From positions 1-64,000 of the forward strand of contig CALBCJ010000022.1 of assembly GCA_937926975.1 (NCBI GenBank): DNA of 64,000 nt, in the 5' to 3' direction. Source of the DNA: an uncultured Propionibacteriaceae bacterium (GTDB lineage: Bacteria; Actinomycetota; Actinomycetes; Propionibacteriales; Propionibacteriaceae). Below, in pieces: positions 44,341 through 53,541 of the stretch. The notes beneath the pieces are model-generated. The model was given only the letters and a program-made list of their open reading frames with translations. It was not told the origin of the DNA and searched no databases. Within the stretch, counting starts at the first letter, position 1, and the number at the start of each line of letters is the position of its first letter. Position numbers and translations under genes: made by a program.

Positions 44341-46686
44341 TCAGCGTTGAGTCGTCGCTCGGAGCCGGTCTCCGTCCACCCGGAGGGCGACCGCTCCGGA
44401 CTGGTCGGTCCGCAGCACGAGCATGCCGTGCTCCGACAGGGTCCGCAGGGTCTTGGCGGCCGGGTGCCCGTAGTCGTTGTGCCGACCCACCTCGACCAGA
44501 GCCATCCGGGCACCGGTGGCGGCCAGGAAGCGCGGCTCCTGACGGCCGGAGCCGTGGTGCGGAACCTTGAGCACCGTGGCGCGCAGGTCGACCCCTCGCG
44601 CCAGCAGCGCCCGCTGCCCCGTCGGCTCGAGATCCCCGGTGAGCAGGACGCTGACCTGGCCGGTGCTGGCCCGGCCGACGATGCTCGAGTCGTTCTCGAC
44701 CGATGACTCCGCGCTCGCCGACTCGCCGCTGGTGGGCGGGTCTGCTCCGGTCGGGTTCTCCGCGCCCAGGGTCTCCCACCGGAGCGAGCCCACCTGCAGC
44801 ACCTCCCCCGGCCGGGCCACCCGTACCTGGACCTGGTGCTGCTCGGCCAGCTGCCGGACCCAGGCTGCGGTTCTGGCTGGGCTCGACAAGGGCGGCACCA
44901 GGAGCTGACCCACCGGACGCGACTGCAGCACCCGCCCCAGACCGGCCACGTGGTCGGCGTGGTAGTGGCTCAGCACCAGCAGCGGGAGCACCGACACCTG
45001 GGCCTGGTCGAGGCAGGCGGCAATGGCGCTCGGGTCCGGACCGGTATCGACCAGGACCGCCTGCCCTGGTCCGGCCCGGACCAGGGTGGCATCTCCCTGG
45101 CCCACATCGCAGGCCATGACCATCCAGCCCTCGGGCGGCCAGCCGGGCTGCAGCGGGGGTCGGCACAGGGCCGCCACGAGCAGCACCGCCACCGGGACCA
45201 CCACCTGGGGCCGGCTCAGCAGCCAGGTGGCGGCCCAGGCCAGGCCCAGGCAGCAGACCAGCAGCACTGTGAGGCCGAGCACGTCGGAGGGCCAGCGGGT
45301 GACGGCTCCCGGCAGCTCGGAGCCGTGCCGAGCGACCTGCAGGATCGGCTCGGCGGCCCAGCCCGCTAGCCAGGCCACGGGACGCGCCAGTGCCGGGCTC
45401 AGCCAGCCCAGCGCCGCGGTGACCAGCCCCAGCACTGTGACCGGGCCGACGAACGGCCCGGCCAGCAGGTTGGCTCCCAGCCCGGCCAGGCTCACGGTCC
45501 CCGACAGCGCGGTCACCAGGGGCTGGGTCGCCAGCTGCGCAGCCAGCGGGATGCAGACGGCTTCGGCGACCCAGCCCGGCAGCCAGCGCGACACCGAGGC
45601 GACCCACCGTCGGCTCCACACCAGAATCCCCAGGCAGGCGGTCACTGACAGGGCGAAGCCCCAGGAGCGGCTGAGCCACGGGTCAACCCAGACCAGCCCG
45701 ATCACGGCCAGGCTCAGGTTGCGGAGCCCACCGCCGGCACGGGGGCCACGGCCCAGGCTGGCCAGGGCCACCGCCCCCATGGCCGCTGCTCGCAGCACAC
45801 TCGGCTCGGCCCGGCACAGCAGCACGAAGGCTAGGACGCTGACCACCGACACGACCATCCGGGCCCGCCCCAGGATCCGCACCCATCCAGCCACCACCGT
45901 GACGAACCCGAGCAGCAAGGTGAGGTTGGCGCCCGACACCGCCATCAGGTGGGTCAGCCCGGTGGCCTTGAACTGGTGAGTGGTCTCGGCGCTGACCCCG
46001 GAGGTGTCGCCCACAGTCAGCGCCGGCACCAGCCCCGCCTGCTCCGGCGCCGACCCCACCATCGCCGCCCGCAGTCCGGCCCGAACCTGGGCCACAGCCC
46101 GCAGCCACCAGGGCGGAGACCGCTCGATCTGAGGCGGCCCCAGCGCCGCCACCCGGGCAGCCACGCCGTCAGCGGGCTCGGCACCACTGAGCCGGCCCGA
46201 GAACCGGACCTGGGCGCCGGGTGGGGGCTGCTCCCAGCTCTGCGCTGCGCTGCCTGACACGGTCACCAGGACCGGCTCCCGGACCGACCAGGAGCGTTCC
46301 CGGGCCGTGAGCCGGTCGAGCCGTACCGGCACCAGGACGGCGGCCGGACGGCCCCCGCGCGGGTCGACCCGGCGCGGTTCGCCCGACACCGTCCCCACCA
46401 GGGTGGCGACCGCTCGCTGCGAGCCCAGCTGGGCTGTGGGGCCGGACGTCAGGGCGTACGAGCGAGCCCCGCCGGCGATCACCGACCCGGCCAGGACGCA
46501 GGCTGCCAGCCCGGTCCTCACCGACCGGGTCCGCCACGCCAGCAGGCCCGCGGCCACAGCAGCGGCGCCACCCAGGACGAGCAGCCAGGGCTGCCCCGAC
46601 GAGGCCAGCCACATGCCTACCCAGGCTGCCACCGCGGCCGGGACCAGCCGGCAGTCATGGCCCAGAGAGCTCTCAGACGGTGACAT
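44341..46686 (-). CDS. comEC: ComEC/Rec2-family DNA uptake channel
   Basis: A 781-residue protein predicted to carry single-stranded DNA through the membrane. It has an N-terminal soluble DUF4131 region after two helices, a central Competence domain of about eight helices (GLTHLMAVSGANLTLL), and a C-terminal MBL domain with HYHADH. The ATG at 46686 overlaps comEA by 14 bp. No pilus genes are present in the window, so competence itself cannot be claimed. Confidence 0.92.
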   Translation of the reverse strand: MSPSESSLGHDCRLVPAAVAAWVGMWLASSGQPWLLVLGGAAAVAAGLLAWRTRSVRTGLAACVLAGSVIAGGARSYALTSGPTAQLGSQRAVATLVGTVSGEPRRVDPRGGRPAAVLVPVRLDRLTARERSWSVREPVLVTVSGSAAQSWEQPPPGAQVRFSGRLSGAEPADGVAARVAALGPPQIERSPPWWLRAVAQVRAGLRAAMVGSAPEQAGLVPALTVGDTSGVSAETTHQFKATGLTHLMAVSGANLTLLLGFVTVVAGWVRILGRARMVVSVVSVLAFVLLCRAEPSVLRAAAMGAVALASLGRGPRAGGGLRNLSLAVIGLVWVDPWLSRSWGFALSVTACLGILVWSRRWVASVSRWLPGWVAEAVCIPLAAQLATQPLVTALSGTVSLAGLGANLLAGPFVGPVTVLGLVTAALGWLSPALARPVAWLAGWAAEPILQVARHGSELPGAVTRWPSDVLGLTVLLVCCLGLAWAATWLLSRPQVVVPVAVLLVAALCRPPLQPGWPPEGWMVMACDVGQGDATLVRAGPGQAVLVDTGPDPSAIAACLDQAQVSVLPLLVLSHYHADHVAGLGRVLQSRPVGQLLVPPLSSPARTAAWVRQLAEQHQVQVRVARPGEVLQVGSLRWETLGAENPTGADPPTSGESASAESSVENDSSIVGRASTGQVSVLLTGDLEPTGQRALLARGVDLRATVLKVPHHGSGRQEPRFLAATGARMALVEVGRHNDYGHPAAKTLRTLSEHGMLVLRTDQSGAVALRVDGDRLRATTQR

Positions 46687-47827
46687 GCTTCACCAGCTGC
46701 GCGTACGTCTTCGGCCCCACCCCATCGACCTCCTGGAGCTCGGCGACCGAGCCGAACCGCCCCCGCTGCTGCCGGTGCCGCAGGATCGCCTGGGCCAGCA
46801 CCGGGCCGACCCCGGGCAGGGCGTCCAGCTGCTCGGCGGTAGCGGTATTGAGGTTCACCTTCGAGGCCGCCGCGGGACTGCTCCCGGCCGCGGCCGGAGG
46901 CGGGTCACCAGGCAAGGTCCGGACCTCGCCCCGCGGCCGAGACCGGGTGCCGATCAGGATCTGGGATCCGTCACTCACTGCAGCCGCCAGGTTCAGCTCA
47001 GCCGGGTCAGCCTCGGCAGCCAACCCGCCTGCGGCCTGGATCGCGTCGGCGACCCGCGAGCCAGCCGGCAGCGTCACCACGCCGGGCCGCTGGACCGCCC
47101 CGAGCACGTGCACCAGCAGGCTGGGCTGCGCCGAGGGTGTCGACGGCGCGAGACTGGCCGGCGGGCTCGCCGGCTCGACCGGTACGGGAGTCGGCACCGG
47201 GCGAGCCGACAGCAGGTACACCACGGTCGCGATGACCAGGACCGCCGCCCCGACCCCGGCCAGGACGCCGTGACGACGGGTCAGCCGCCACCGGGCCCAG
47301 CCCTCCGCAGGCCCGCCCGGCTCACCGTCTGCGGTCGTGGGCGACGTGTGAGGAGCCCTCGGCCCAGCGCTCCTGGGGTCCTCCGCGGTCCGGGTCACAG
47401 CCGGGGTGAGGGCTCGGCGTCCCGGCACCGACCGGGAGCCGGGAGGCCCGGCGTCCCGGAGTCCCCCGCCCACGGACCCCGGGGCCAGCCCGCTCTCCTC
47501 GCGCTCAGGGCTCACACGGTCTGCACCCGCGGGCGCCCGACCAGTGTCCTGCCCCGTGCGCCAGGGGCTGTCGTGGTCCGGCAGCAGCTCCGGCCCTGGA
47601 CGGTCTGGTCGCCCGTCCCCGCCGGACTCCCCCGGCTCGCGACCGGTGTGGAACCCGTCGGGCGGCGACTCCACCGCTGCCAGCTCAGGGCTGAGCGCCG
47701 CTCCCGAGTGCTCTGTGGTCGTTGCCCCGGCCGGCACGGCAGCCGGTTCCGCCAGCAGCGCACGCAGCCGCTCCCGGATAGCAGCGACCTCGGCCTCACT
47801 CGGCCGGGCCCGGTCCGCCAGCTTCAC
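46673..47827 (-). CDS. comEA: ComEA-family helix-hairpin-helix DNA-binding protein
   Basis: A protein of about 384 residues. The first ~180 residues are a disordered Pro/Gly/Ser/Glu-rich region, far longer than in model ComEA. Then come one membrane helix (HGVLAGVGAAVLVIATVVYLL), an SLBB region (VHVLGAVQRPGVV) and a C-terminal helix-hairpin-helix pair (LDALPGVGPVLAQAIL and LQEVDGVGPKTYAQL). It should bind incoming DNA outside the membrane and pass it to ComEC. GTG 47827, with GGAGG 8 nt upstream, is chosen over ATG 47893. A second reading is a competence-unrelated DNA-binding envelope protein. Confidence 0.85.
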   Translation of the reverse strand: MKLADRARPSEAEVAAIRERLRALLAEPAAVPAGATTTEHSGAALSPELAAVESPPDGFHTGREPGESGGDGRPDRPGPELLPDHDSPWRTGQDTGRAPAGADRVSPEREESGLAPGSVGGGLRDAGPPGSRSVPGRRALTPAVTRTAEDPRSAGPRAPHTSPTTADGEPGGPAEGWARWRLTRRHGVLAGVGAAVLVIATVVYLLSARPVPTPVPVEPASPPASLAPSTPSAQPSLLVHVLGAVQRPGVVTLPAGSRVADAIQAAGGLAAEADPAELNLAAAVSDGSQILIGTRSRPRGEVRTLPGDPPPAAAGSSPAAASKVNLNTATAEQLDALPGVGPVLAQAILRHRQQRGRFGSVAELQEVDGVGPKTYAQLVKHVTV

Positions 47828-47974
47828 CGTCACCACCTCCAGACCCCGGCAGCCCTGGCCCAGGCCGGCCACCGGAAGACTCATGCTTGTCATGCCGGGA
47901 CTGAGGGCCGCTCGTCGAGGAGCGCCCGGTCGTGGCCGGACGCCTCGGCCCGGCGAGCCACCCGGCTGGCCCGA

Positions 47975-48937
47975 TCATGTGTCGAGCAGCCCAAGCCGCC
48001 GTACGGTCTCCAGCTCTCGGGGAGGGACCGCCATCTCGTCGATGGTGCGCAGCAGCTTCACCACCTCGTGCTGGGGAGCGGCCGCCGCCGCCCGGTGGGA
48101 CGCCACGGCCAGCAGCGCACCGTTGCCGCACTGCCAGGCAGCGAATCCCGCCAGGCAGACCGCCACCACGGCCTGCTCGGCCGTGAAGCGACGGGCCACC
48201 TGCAGCCACAGCCCGAGCTGCGCCTGGGCCGTCTCCTGGTTCAAGGTGCTCCAGAACGCCAGCCGGCCGGTGGGGTCCTCGGCCAGGGCCAGCAGCAGCG
48301 CCAGCTGCCGCCCGGGCAGCACCCGCGGGTTCTGGGCCAGGGCCTCGCCCAGGGCCGAGGTGAGCAGGGCCCGGGCCCGTCCCGGCGTCGCCCGTACCTG
48401 CTGGCGGGCCGCCTGCAGGGTGCGGACCGAGACCCGCCGCTGCCCGCGAGGCGGCTCAAAGTACCGCTCCAGGTCAGCGCGGGATGCCAGAACCGGAAGC
48501 CCCAGGTAGGCAGCCTCGGCCGCCACCGGGCTGCTCTGCGGACAGTACGGCCGCCCGGGGTCGTCGTCGGTGGCGTACGTGTGCCACCACCGTCCACCGC
48601 AGACGATCACCGACTCGCTGACCGGTAGCGAGGCCTTCCGCTCCACCTCCAGCGCCAGCCGGCGAAGCTGGTCACGGTCGTCGCCGTACACGACGATGTA
48701 GAGCCCGCAGTCGGGAGCGACTCGGTTCTCCAAGGAGCTCAGCAGACGGTGCAGCGGCTCCGGCCGGAGCGCGTCGACCAGGTCGGCCCGCAGCAGCGGA
48801 CCCATGCAGCCGTCCACGATCAGCGCGAGCACCAGCGAGCTGGACGGGTGGAAGCCCAGCAGGACCGGGATCGCGGCCAGCTGGTCGTCGGTAGAGTAAG
48901 CGCGAAGAGTAATGGGACTGGTCACGTCGAGGACCAT
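47975..48937 (-). CDS. DUF4192 family protein
   Basis: An actinobacterial DUF4192 protein of about 320 residues and unknown function. Landmarks are the N-terminal LAAIPVLLGFHPSSSLVLALI, a VCGGRWWHTYATDDDPGRPYCPQSS block and the C-terminal AVCLAGFAAWQCGNGALLAVA. The ATG at 48937 has GGGGCGGG upstream; GTG 48925 is an alternative. The in-frame stretch to 49321 has Gly/Pro-rich shadow sequence of the opposite gene and is rejected. Confidence 0.85.
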   Translation of the reverse strand: MVLDVTSPITLRAYSTDDQLAAIPVLLGFHPSSSLVLALIVDGCMGPLLRADLVDALRPEPLHRLLSSLENRVAPDCGLYIVVYGDDRDQLRRLALEVERKASLPVSESVIVCGGRWWHTYATDDDPGRPYCPQSSPVAAEAAYLGLPVLASRADLERYFEPPRGQRRVSVRTLQAARQQVRATPGRARALLTSALGEALAQNPRVLPGRQLALLLALAEDPTGRLAFWSTLNQETAQAQLGLWLQVARRFTAEQAVVAVCLAGFAAWQCGNGALLAVASHRAAAAAPQHEVVKLLRTIDEMAVPPRELETVRRLGLLDT

Positions 48938-48995
48938 GGCCCGCCCCAGCCAGATCGGACAGCTGTCCACAGTCATGAGCGGCGGTTGACCCGGC

Positions 48996-49004
48996 TGTGG
49001 ATAA
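48996..49004 (-). promoter_or_regulatory. Isolated perfect DnaA-box sequence
   Basis: TTATCCACA on the minus strand matches the consensus exactly. It lies in the 85-bp divergent gap between two envelope-type genes. No cluster is present, so it is not an origin; chance or DnaA-linked regulation are both possible. Confidence 0.35.
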
Positions 49005-49022
49005 CCGTGCCAGGGGACGACC

Positions 49023-49868
49023 ATGGCAGACGACTCACCAGACGCGGTCTGGTCCCTCCCCCCAGGTACCCTGTCGGTGATGACGAACGTACCCCACGGC
49101 CCGATCCACGGCCCGTACCCAGGCCCTCCTGCTCCTGGGCACCCGATGCTTCCGCCAACGGCACCCCCGCAGCCGTTAGGGCTCTTTCCGCCGAGCCGAC
49201 CGGCTCCCCATCCGACACCAGGGGGGCAGCCGCCCGCAGCCCAGCCGACACCAGGGCAGCCGCCCGCAGCCCAGCCCGCCGGGACGAGCTGGGGCGGGTC
49301 CACCGCTGCGATGGGGGGCACGCCCCCGCCTCAGCCGGCCCCTGGCACCGTTCCGCTGGGACGCAGACGAGAGCAGACCGTCTCGATTGACGAGTTTCGC
49401 CCCCGCCGGTCAGCCGGTCCGATCATTGCGGCCGTGGTCATCGTGGTCAGCCTGCTGGTCGGCGTCCTCGGCTACATCGGCACCCGGAACCCGTTGGCAC
49501 CCGCCGAGACTGCCTCGCCCAGCCCGACCGACTCTTCGCCGCGCAGCGGGCTCCCGTTCGAGTCGACCTACCAGAAGGCGACCGGGACCTGGGAGATCAC
49601 CAACAGCGAGTGGCAGGACGACCAGGTCCGGCTGACGGTACGGGTGAGCGTCGAGACCGGCGGCTTCACGTACATGTTCTACGCGTACAGCAACAACGGC
49701 TCCCGGATGCTGCTGCCGGAGTCCAGCTCGAACCTCAGGTCCAGCCGTCTCCTCTCGGGTCAGACCGCTCAGGGGGAGCTGGTCTTCAGCCTTCCCCGCG
49801 GAGACGCGACCTTGGTGCTGGCCGACTCCGACCGCCACCAGCTGTCCGGGCTGCCGATCAAGGGCTGA
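49023..49868 (+). CDS. Single-pass membrane protein with Pro-rich cytoplasmic region
   Basis: A 281-residue protein of unknown function. Residues 1-125 are Pro/Gly/Ala-rich with a repeated GQPPAAQP unit, then RRSAGPIIAAVVIVVSLLVGVLGYI forms one helix (about 130-150). The external ~125 residues have a compact beta-like pattern (GTWEITNSEWQDDQVRLTVRV). It resembles actinobacterial DUF-type stalk proteins. The ATG at 49023 has AGGGGA 5 nt upstream; an ATG at 49080 is less likely. Confidence 0.75.
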   Translation: MADDSPDAVWSLPPGTLSVMTNVPHGPIHGPYPGPPAPGHPMLPPTAPPQPLGLFPPSRPAPHPTPGGQPPAAQPTPGQPPAAQPAGTSWGGSTAAMGGTPPPQPAPGTVPLGRRREQTVSIDEFRPRRSAGPIIAAVVIVVSLLVGVLGYIGTRNPLAPAETASPSPTDSSPRSGLPFESTYQKATGTWEITNSEWQDDQVRLTVRVSVETGGFTYMFYAYSNNGSRMLLPESSSNLRSSRLLSGQTAQGELVFSLPRGDATLVLADSDRHQLSGLPIKG

Positions 49869-50145
49869 CCGCGCCCGCCACCCAGGTCATCCCCCGGGCG
49901 CGCTGCCGCTTCAGCCGCGCCCCCAGCAGCACTGACCAGGCAGCAGTCAGGGTCCCGGGGCTGAGTCACCGTCAGCGGGGCCAGCGTGAGGACGTTTAGG
50001 GGTCGCCCAGGCCCTCCTGACCGACACCTACTCCCTGGGCGCGGGCAGCGACCTAGACCGCTTTATCGTGGTGGACCAGCGCCTACCACCAGCGGCACCT
50101 GGCGATGTGAGGTCCCGCCCACCACCCGGCTGCCGGCTCGGGGAG

Positions 50146-51318
50146 TCAGCCGCGGTACACGATGACGGTATCGCCGACCCGTACCTGGTCGAACAGCCAG
50201 GCGATGCCCGCCTTGTCCCGTACGTTCACACACCCGTGAGAAGCCCCCGAGTACCCCCGGGCGGCGAAGTCGGCCGAGTAGTGGATGGCCTGGCCGCCGG
50301 AGAAGAAGAGCGCGTACGGCATCGGGGTGTCGTACAGCGTGGAGACGTGGTCACGCGACTTGGAGTTGACCGAGAACTGACCCTCGCGGGTGGGGGTGCG
50401 CGAGGAGCCGAACCGGACCGCGAAGGTCCGCTGCACCTGGCCGTCGACCACCCAGCGCAGGGTGCGGGAGGCCTTGTCGACGCAGAGCACCCGTCCCGAG
50501 CGGCAGCGCTCGTCCAGGACGACACCCGCCGCCGGGCTCGGGGCGACGTTGTTCTTCTCCTGCGTGGTCGGCTTGCGCGTCATGGACACCAGTCGGTCCA
50601 GGGTCCGCTGGTCGACCTCGCCGGTGACCGGGATGGCCCGCTTGCCCTGGAAGCCCCTGACCCCGGCGACCGTCTTCTCGTCGAAAGCGCCGGAGACCGG
50701 CCCGGAGTACCAGCTGAGCTGGCGCAGCCGGACCTGCAGGTCGCGCACCTGGTCGCCCGTGGAGCCAGCCTTGAGCAGGGCGGGACCGGGGCGCATCACG
50801 TTGTTCATCTCGTCCGACGTGGGCTGGCGAGTCATCTCGGTCAGGGCCGACCAGGTGGTCTTGTCCACGACCCCTGTGGCGGTGATCGCCCGCTTCCCCT
50901 GGAAGCCGGCGACTGCATCCTTGGTCTTCTCGTCGTACGTGGGGGTGATGGTGCCCTCGTACCAGTTGATCTGGGCCAGGCGGGCCTGCAGCTCACGAAC
51001 CTGGTCGCCGGTAGCGCCCGGTGCCAGGACCACCTCCGCAGCGGGAGCGGTGGTGCTGGGCTGGGCGGTCGGCTCCGAGCTCGAGGCGCTGGGGGTGGCG
51101 CTGGTCGGGGTGGCGCTGGTCGTGTCGGTGCTCGGCGTGGCGGAGGTTGTCGGTTCGAGGCTCTCCGGCGTGGCCGAGGGGCTCGACGACACCACCGGCT
51201 CGGTCGCGGAGGCCTGCGGCACCGGCGCACCCGCCGCTGACAGCTGCGAGCACCCCGACAGAACCAGCAGGCTCGTCGACATCGCGGCGACCACCGCCAG
51301 TCGGAGGCTACGACCCAT
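50146..51318 (-). CDS. L,D-transpeptidase lipoprotein with two peptidoglycan-binding domains
   Basis: A 390-residue secreted lipoprotein. A lipobox LSGC (about 20-23) follows a signal sequence, then an 80-residue Ser/Thr/Pro-rich linker, two PG_binding_1 repeats (about 98-160 and 183-245) and a YkuD domain. The active-site SHGCVNVRD has His361 and Cys363. It should make 3-3 crosslinks in the wall. The ATG at 51318 has GGAG 7 nt upstream; a TAGGAT -10 lies at 51361-51366. The two binding repeats are near-copies at DNA level, so recombination between them is possible. Confidence 0.92.
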   Translation of the reverse strand: MGRSLRLAVVAAMSTSLLVLSGCSQLSAAGAPVPQASATEPVVSSSPSATPESLEPTTSATPSTDTTSATPTSATPSASSSEPTAQPSTTAPAAEVVLAPGATGDQVRELQARLAQINWYEGTITPTYDEKTKDAVAGFQGKRAITATGVVDKTTWSALTEMTRQPTSDEMNNVMRPGPALLKAGSTGDQVRDLQVRLRQLSWYSGPVSGAFDEKTVAGVRGFQGKRAIPVTGEVDQRTLDRLVSMTRKPTTQEKNNVAPSPAAGVVLDERCRSGRVLCVDKASRTLRWVVDGQVQRTFAVRFGSSRTPTREGQFSVNSKSRDHVSTLYDTPMPYALFFSGGQAIHYSADFAARGYSGASHGCVNVRDKAGIAWLFDQVRVGDTVIVYRG

Positions 51319-51542
51319 CTCACGACTCCGTTCATCTGGGCGCCCGCGGACGCCTGGACCATCCTAGAGGAAGTGAAACCAGGTTGTCGGGCTGACCGAC
51401 TGGTGACCTTCACCTTCACAACGCCCGAGCGGCCGAGCAGGTTGCACCCGAGTCCGACTGCAGTCGTCTTCTGCTGCCCCTGCGGTCTGGTTCTGCTCCG
51501 CAGCGCCAGCCCCGGCGGCCCTGGAGCGGGCACAATGACGAC

Positions 51543-51974
51543 ATGAGCGACACCCACCCCGGCCTGCGGATCGGTTCGGAAGAGCGGAGCCGAGTAGCGC
51601 AGCGCCTGGTCTCCCACTTCCAGGCCGGCCAGCTGGAGCGCTCCGAGCTCGAGACCCGCCTGGGGTGGGCGGCACAGGCTCGGACCGAGGACCAGCTGCA
51701 CCGGCTGACCATGGACCTGCCCGACCTGCCAGCGCCGCGCCTCCCCACGGCCACTGCTCCGGCCCCTGCGCACCCGCTGCGGATCGCCTTCGACGTACTG
51801 ACCCTGTGCGTCACGACCGCCGCCTTGATCTGCCTGGCCCTGTGGCTGGCCGTAGCAGCCGCCCAGGGTGGGGGCACACTGGCGATGACCGCGGTGGCGA
51901 CCTTCGGGGCGCTGGTGGTCGGCAGCGGCTCGGTCTACCTGATTCAGCGCTTTTTGACGATCAGTCGGCGCTAG
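51543..51974 (+). CDS. DUF1707 small membrane protein
   Basis: A 143-residue protein. The N-terminal ~55 residues are DUF1707 (LRIGSEERSRVAQRLVSHFQAGQLERSELETRL), a SHOCT-like oligomerising domain. A Pro/Ala linker and two helices (about 78-103 and 112-135) follow. It is common in actinobacteria but of unknown role. ATG at 51543 starts the conserved domain. Confidence 0.82.
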   Translation: MSDTHPGLRIGSEERSRVAQRLVSHFQAGQLERSELETRLGWAAQARTEDQLHRLTMDLPDLPAPRLPTATAPAPAHPLRIAFDVLTLCVTTAALICLALWLAVAAAQGGGTLAMTAVATFGALVVGSGSVYLIQRFLTISRR

Positions 51975-52176
51975 CGAGGTTCCGGTACGGTCCCCGGCGG
52001 CCGGCTGGCCCGCTCGAAGGTGAGGCCGCACACGTGGTGGCCGGTGGCGAGGCTGCCGTGGCGAGCAGACCGGGCGCCCGGTGGCTCTCCCAGGACTCTC
52101 GGCCGCCACGGGCACAGGGGCTGGGGCAGCGGTCGCCGACGCGCCTGCTCCGTACGGGTAGGCGCACTCCCGGCAG

Positions 52177-52206
52177 CAAAACTGCCCCGTCACCACGACG
52201 GGGCAG
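52177..52206 (-). terminator. Intrinsic terminator of tRNA-Ala
   Basis: On the minus strand a long GC stem (arms 52181-52190 and 52196-52206, one bulged base) ends in TTTT at 52177-52180. It starts 15 bp beyond the tRNA. Confidence 0.85.
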
Positions 52207-52221
52207 AGGCTCTCCGACCGG

Positions 52222-52294
52222 TGGAGCTAACGGGATTCGAACCCGTGGCCTCTTCCATGCCATGGAAGCGCGCTACCAACTGCGCCATAGCCCC
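52222..52294 (-). tRNA. tRNA-Ala(GGC)
   Basis: Cloverleaf on the minus strand: GGGGCTA pairs with TAGCTCC in the acceptor arm. The anticodon stem CTTCC/GGAAG has loop ATGGCAT, giving anticodon GGC for Ala codons GCC/GCU. The T-arm GTTCGAATCC is intact. The genome adds the CCA end only in part (ACC then G), so CCA is probably enzyme-added. Confidence 0.96.
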
Positions 52295-52366
52295 TGGTGC
52301 TCGTCTGACGACCAGCGAGTAGTGACTCTACCCGATGATGGCCCGGTTGGGAAACTCAGCTCGGGT

Positions 52367-52762
52367 CTACATCTGGGCGGCGGCCGCCGGGTCCTCCGAA
52401 GGCTCCGGCAGCCCCAGGTCGATCAGGGGGCAGTCGCGCCACAGCCGCTCCAGCGCGTACAGGCGCCGCTCCTCCGCGTGCTGCACGTGGACCACCACGT
52501 CGCCGTAGTCGAGCAGCACCCAGCGGTTGTCCCGGTGCCCCTCTCGCCGCAGTGGCTTGACCTGCTCGGCGAGCAGGGCCTCCTCGACGGCGTCCACGAC
52601 GGCACCGACCTGGCGCTCGTTCTTGGCCGTGATGATCAAGAAGGTGTCGGCGATCGCCAGCTGGTCGGAGACGTCGAAGGCCACCTGGTCGCCGCCCCGC
52701 TTCTCGCTGGCGGCCCGGGCGGCCAGGATGGTCAGCTCCCGAGATCGTTCGGTGGCGGTCAC
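52367..52762 (-). CDS. rsfS: Ribosomal silencing factor RsfS
   Basis: RsfS binds L14 of the large subunit and blocks subunit joining in starvation. The 131-residue protein has DVSDQLAIADTFLIITAKNERQVGAVVDAVE and DNRWVLLDYGDVVVHV. GTG 52762 overlaps the nadD stop (GTGA). This is the standard nadD-rsfS pair. Confidence 0.95.
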   Translation of the reverse strand: MTATERSRELTILAARAASEKRGGDQVAFDVSDQLAIADTFLIITAKNERQVGAVVDAVEEALLAEQVKPLRREGHRDNRWVLLDYGDVVVHVQHAEERRLYALERLWRDCPLIDLGLPEPSEDPAAAAQM

Positions 52763-53406
52763 TCGCTCTCCTCCCGCGGGCCGTACAGGCCGCGCTTTGC
52801 GATGAACTGGACGATTCCGTCCGGCACCAGGTACCAGATCGGCAGGCCTTCACGCACCCGTCGGCGGCAGTCGGTCGACGAGATCGCCATCGCCGGCACC
52901 TCCAGCAGCGTCACCGCGTCCTGAGGCAGATGGGACACTGTCTCCAGGTCCAGCGGGGAGCCCGGGCGGGAGACCCCGATGAAGTGGGCCAGGTCGAACA
53001 GGTCGTCGGCACCACGCCAGGTGAGGATCTGGCTCAGGGCGTCGGCGCCGGTGATGAAGAACAGCTCGGTGCTCGTGGAGGTTATCGCCCGCAGGTCGCG
53101 CAGGGTGTCGACCGTGTACGTGTCGCCGCCGCGCTCAATGTCGACCCGGCTGGTCGAGAACCGGGGGTTGGAGGCTGTGGCGATGACCGTCATCAGGTAC
53201 CGGTCCTCGGCGTGGGAGACCTCTCGGTCGGCCTTCTGCCAGGGGCTGCCGGTCGGGACAAAGACCACCTCGTCCAGGCCGAAGCGGTACGCCACCTCCG
53301 AGGCCGCCACCAGGTGCCCGTGGTGGATGGGGTCGAAGGTCCCACCCATCACGCCGAGGCGGTGGCCCCCACTGGGGTCACGAGCCAGTCCGAGCGGCAG
53401 CGACAT
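52759..53406 (-). CDS. nadD: Nicotinate-nucleotide adenylyltransferase (NadD)
   Basis: Makes deamido-NAD from nicotinate mononucleotide and ATP. The 215-residue protein has the nucleotidyltransferase GGTFDPIHHGHL motif (about 22-33) and ISSTDCRRR in the C-terminal region. ATG 53406 overlaps the stop of the small ORF upstream (TGATG), so its translation may be coupled. The 18 residues before the first strand form a short extension. Confidence 0.96.
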   Translation of the reverse strand: MSLPLGLARDPSGGHRLGVMGGTFDPIHHGHLVAASEVAYRFGLDEVVFVPTGSPWQKADREVSHAEDRYLMTVIATASNPRFSTSRVDIERGGDTYTVDTLRDLRAITSTSTELFFITGADALSQILTWRGADDLFDLAHFIGVSRPGSPLDLETVSHLPQDAVTLLEVPAMAISSTDCRRRVREGLPIWYLVPDGIVQFIAKRGLYGPREESE

Positions 53407-53534
53407 CAGGCGCGGGAGGGGTCGCTGCCGACACCGCGGAGCGCCAGGTGAGCGGAGGCCCCGGTCTCAGCCAGAGCAGCACCAGGGACGGCGCCCCCGA
53501 CGGCGCGCTGGGCCTTCAGAAGGTGAAGCACCAT
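53406..53534 (-). CDS. Candidate leaderless 42-codon ORF upstream of nadD
   Basis: A short frame beginning MVLHLLKAQRAVGG and ending in TGATG shared with the nadD start. A TAGGAT -10 box (53542-53547) lies 7 nt before its ATG, so the nadD transcript should begin at this codon with no leader. Either it encodes a real small protein or it is a coupling/leader ORF controlling nadD and rsfS. No domain is recognised. Confidence is limited by its length. Confidence 0.45.
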   Translation of the reverse strand: MVLHLLKAQRAVGGAVPGAALAETGASAHLALRGVGSDPSRA

Positions 53535-53541
53535 GGGCCCG

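Noticed and set aside
48996..49004. DnaA box as part of a replication origin
   Set aside because: Only one box is present, there is no AT-rich region, and dnaA/dnaN are absent.
49869..50145. Possible coding remnant reading AQALLTDTYSLGAGSDLDRF near 50.0 kb
   Set aside because: The phrase looks protein-like but has a stop codon just upstream, no start signal and no family I recognise; too weak to call a pseudogene.
51975..52221. Possible gene with CCREC motif on the minus strand between the DUF1707 gene and tRNA-Ala
   Set aside because: The Cys-rich phrase overlaps the tRNA terminator hairpin, and the rest is low-complexity shadow.
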